Below are positions 63,228 through 64,000 of a stretch of DNA of 64,000 bases, piece by piece (the stretch's first letter is position 1; each line of letters opens with the position of its first letter). The notes under the pieces were generated by a model. The model did no database searches. It was not told the origin of the DNA and was given only the letters and a program-made list of their open reading frames with translations. Made by a program: the position numbers and the translations under genes. The stretch is from Deinococcus sp. AB2017081 (GTDB taxonomy: Bacteria > Deinococcota > Deinococci > Deinococcales > Deinococcaceae). The stretch lies in NCBI RefSeq assembly GCF_034440735.1, contig NZ_CP140098.1:544501-608500 (forward strand), read 5' to 3'.

Positions 63228-63440
63228 GAGAGGGGTATTCAGTGGTTCTGGCTTCCACTCGGTTCCCCTCGAGGACACTGCGAATCCTGCGTCCTGGCGG
63301 GGAATTGTGCTGGATTTGTGTGTGCCGGTGCACTCCCGTCATCTGCCCCTTTTTTCCTTCTACGGATCAGAAGGCCAGGGGTTCGAATCCCTTCGGGCAC
63401 ACCACAGAAACCCACGTCTAGGACGTGGGTTTTCTCTTTG
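63222..63440 (+). repeat. Candidate attR: repeated element end with tRNA-Arg 3' half
   Basis: 63222-63400 is the second copy of the element-end repeat (first copy 58457-58641). 63360-63440 repeats the tRNA-Arg 3' half and terminator of 10638-10718 with two mismatches. The 5' half of the tRNA is absent. Confidence 0.8.
63407..63438 (+). terminator. Duplicated tRNA terminator hairpin
   Basis: AACCCACGTC and GACGTGGGTT again form a 10-bp stem followed by TTTCTCTTT, copied with the att repeat; no tRNA is upstream to terminate. Confidence 0.6.
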
Positions 63441-63520
63441 CAATACGGGTGCCGTGGGCCGTGTGTGCTGTCGCGTGTGCGGCAGGGGAGAGGGGGATGG
63501 CGCAGGACGAGGGGCACGGA

Positions 63521-63660
63521 TCAACCCTGGCCCCCTTCGCGTGCAGATGTGCGCAACTCAACCTTGTCGACCGGCTTGCTGAGCAACCGCAACAGCCCCG
63601 CGGTAGCGTCCCTCTGCACCTCCCGGTCACGACTGCGCGCCCGTGGCAGCGGCGCTCACA
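63521..63660 (-). pseudogene. Integrase C-terminal remnant
   Basis: Read on the minus strand, REVQRDATAGLLRLLSKPVD then ELRTSAREGGQG aligns with the end of the integrase remnant at 32008 (EVQIGEVKEAIARPPLLSEP and its Gly-rich tail). The catalytic region upstream is eroded, and the tyrosine position reads Arg-Asp. Its 3' end lies 80 bases from the att repeat, the normal int/att arrangement. Confidence 0.55.
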
Positions 63661-63804
63661 GCGAAAGGCTGGGCTGCGGGTGGCGTCTGGAGCGGCGACG
63701 CCAGCGTGGCTACCGTGGCCGATCCACGCAACATGCTTGAGGCGGCAGCGTCCGTCCTTGCGCGCCGGACTGATCCTGCGCGCACTGCGCTGACCGCTCC
63801 GGCG

Positions 63805-64000
63805 TCAGCCCGCGGCGGTGGGTCGGGGGGGCGGCGGGGTGCCCGGCAGCGGGACGGCGGCCGCGGCGGCCCGCGCGTCGGCCGCGGCCGACGCGTCGCC
63901 GTGATCGTCGAGCAGGGCGGCGGCCACCGTGTAGAACTGCACGGCGTCCGTGAGGAGGTACTGGTCGTGCGCTTCGCGCGCGGCGCGCAGGTACGCCCGC
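63805..64000 (-). CDS. C-terminal fragment of an unrecognised Ala-rich protein
   Basis: Runs off the right edge; only 65 residues are seen. A helical segment YLRAAREAHDQYLLTDAVQF, then VAAALLDDHG and an Ala/Pro-rich tail ending PRPTAAG. Helix character suggests a TPR-like or coiled repeat, but no family can be named. Confidence 0.55.
   Translation of the reverse strand, partial: RAYLRAAREAHDQYLLTDAVQFYTVAAALLDDHGDASAAADARAAAAAVPLPGTPPPPRPTAAG

Overview
The window is GC-rich, densely coded bacterial DNA with short intergenic gaps and many ATGA/GTGA start-stop overlaps. Gene content (type III pantothenate kinase, PiT/DUF47 phosphate pair, TPR/HD-GYP/GGDEF signalling protein, several peptide ABC importers, contractile-injection genes) fits a member of the Deinococcus group. 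That assignment is inference from overall character, not from a marker gene.

Positions 1-10.3 kb look like ordinary chromosome: the end of a histidine kinase, coaX, a small zinc-ribbon protein, a cobalamin-binding protein, the pit/DUF47 pair, a large multidomain GH13 amylase lipoprotein, a DUF427 protein, a membrane GGDEF-type protein with a degenerate active site, and a nitrilase-fold protein without its catalytic cysteine. A tRNA cluster follows (Ser-UGA, Ser-GCU, Arg-ACG; 10.37-10.68 kb).

The 3' half of tRNA-Arg plus its terminator (10638-10718) is repeated almost exactly at 63360-63440 and partly at 58601-58641, and integrase remnants lie at 32.0-32.45 kb and 63.5 kb. The roughly 52.7 kb between therefore looks like one or more old integrative elements in tRNA-Arg. 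Decayed genes cluster at its seams: a truncated DHDPS-family gene beside a lone type I-E CRISPR-like repeat, an IclR fragment, a broken epimerase and an alpha/beta-hydrolase tail.

The interval from 10.9 to 42.8 kb is a nutrient-scavenging block. It holds a GntR-controlled peptide-type ABC importer with a DHDPS-family aldolase (10.9-16.4 kb), a sugar-type importer with an FAD oxidoreductase and LacI regulator (17.0-22.7 kb), and an IclR-led peptide importer with three peptidase/hydrolase genes and a BPL_N amidotransferase-like protein (22.8-31.7 kb). A broken epimerase and MerR regulator follow, then a LacI-led peptide importer with a permease-ATPase fusion, second ATPase, Nif3-like protein and esterase (34.1-42.8 kb). 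Only the last importer encodes ATPases, so the others must borrow them. Palindromes that look like operators sit upstream of most regulators.

The interval from 43.3 to 53.5 kb is the highlight: a translationally coupled, phage-tail-like contractile injection system (CIS). Its order is cap (Pvc16/DUF4255-like), sheath, tube, Pro-rich linker protein, CIS-tube/LysM protein, VgrG-like spike, PAAR-like tip, gp25, gp6/baseplate J fused to a beta-propeller-like region, gpI-like protein, and a membrane protein with an HEFVH metalloprotease motif. Membrane, PASTA and M23 peptidase genes follow (53.6-58.1 kb). No AAA+ ATPase, tape measure or separate tail fibre is visible here.

The interval from 58.4 to 64 kb contains the repeated element end, a TPR/HD-GYP/GGDEF protein, a subtilisin-like lipoprotein with three tandem FWGGG-type repeats, the second attachment-site copy, an integrase remnant and the end of an unrecognised gene.
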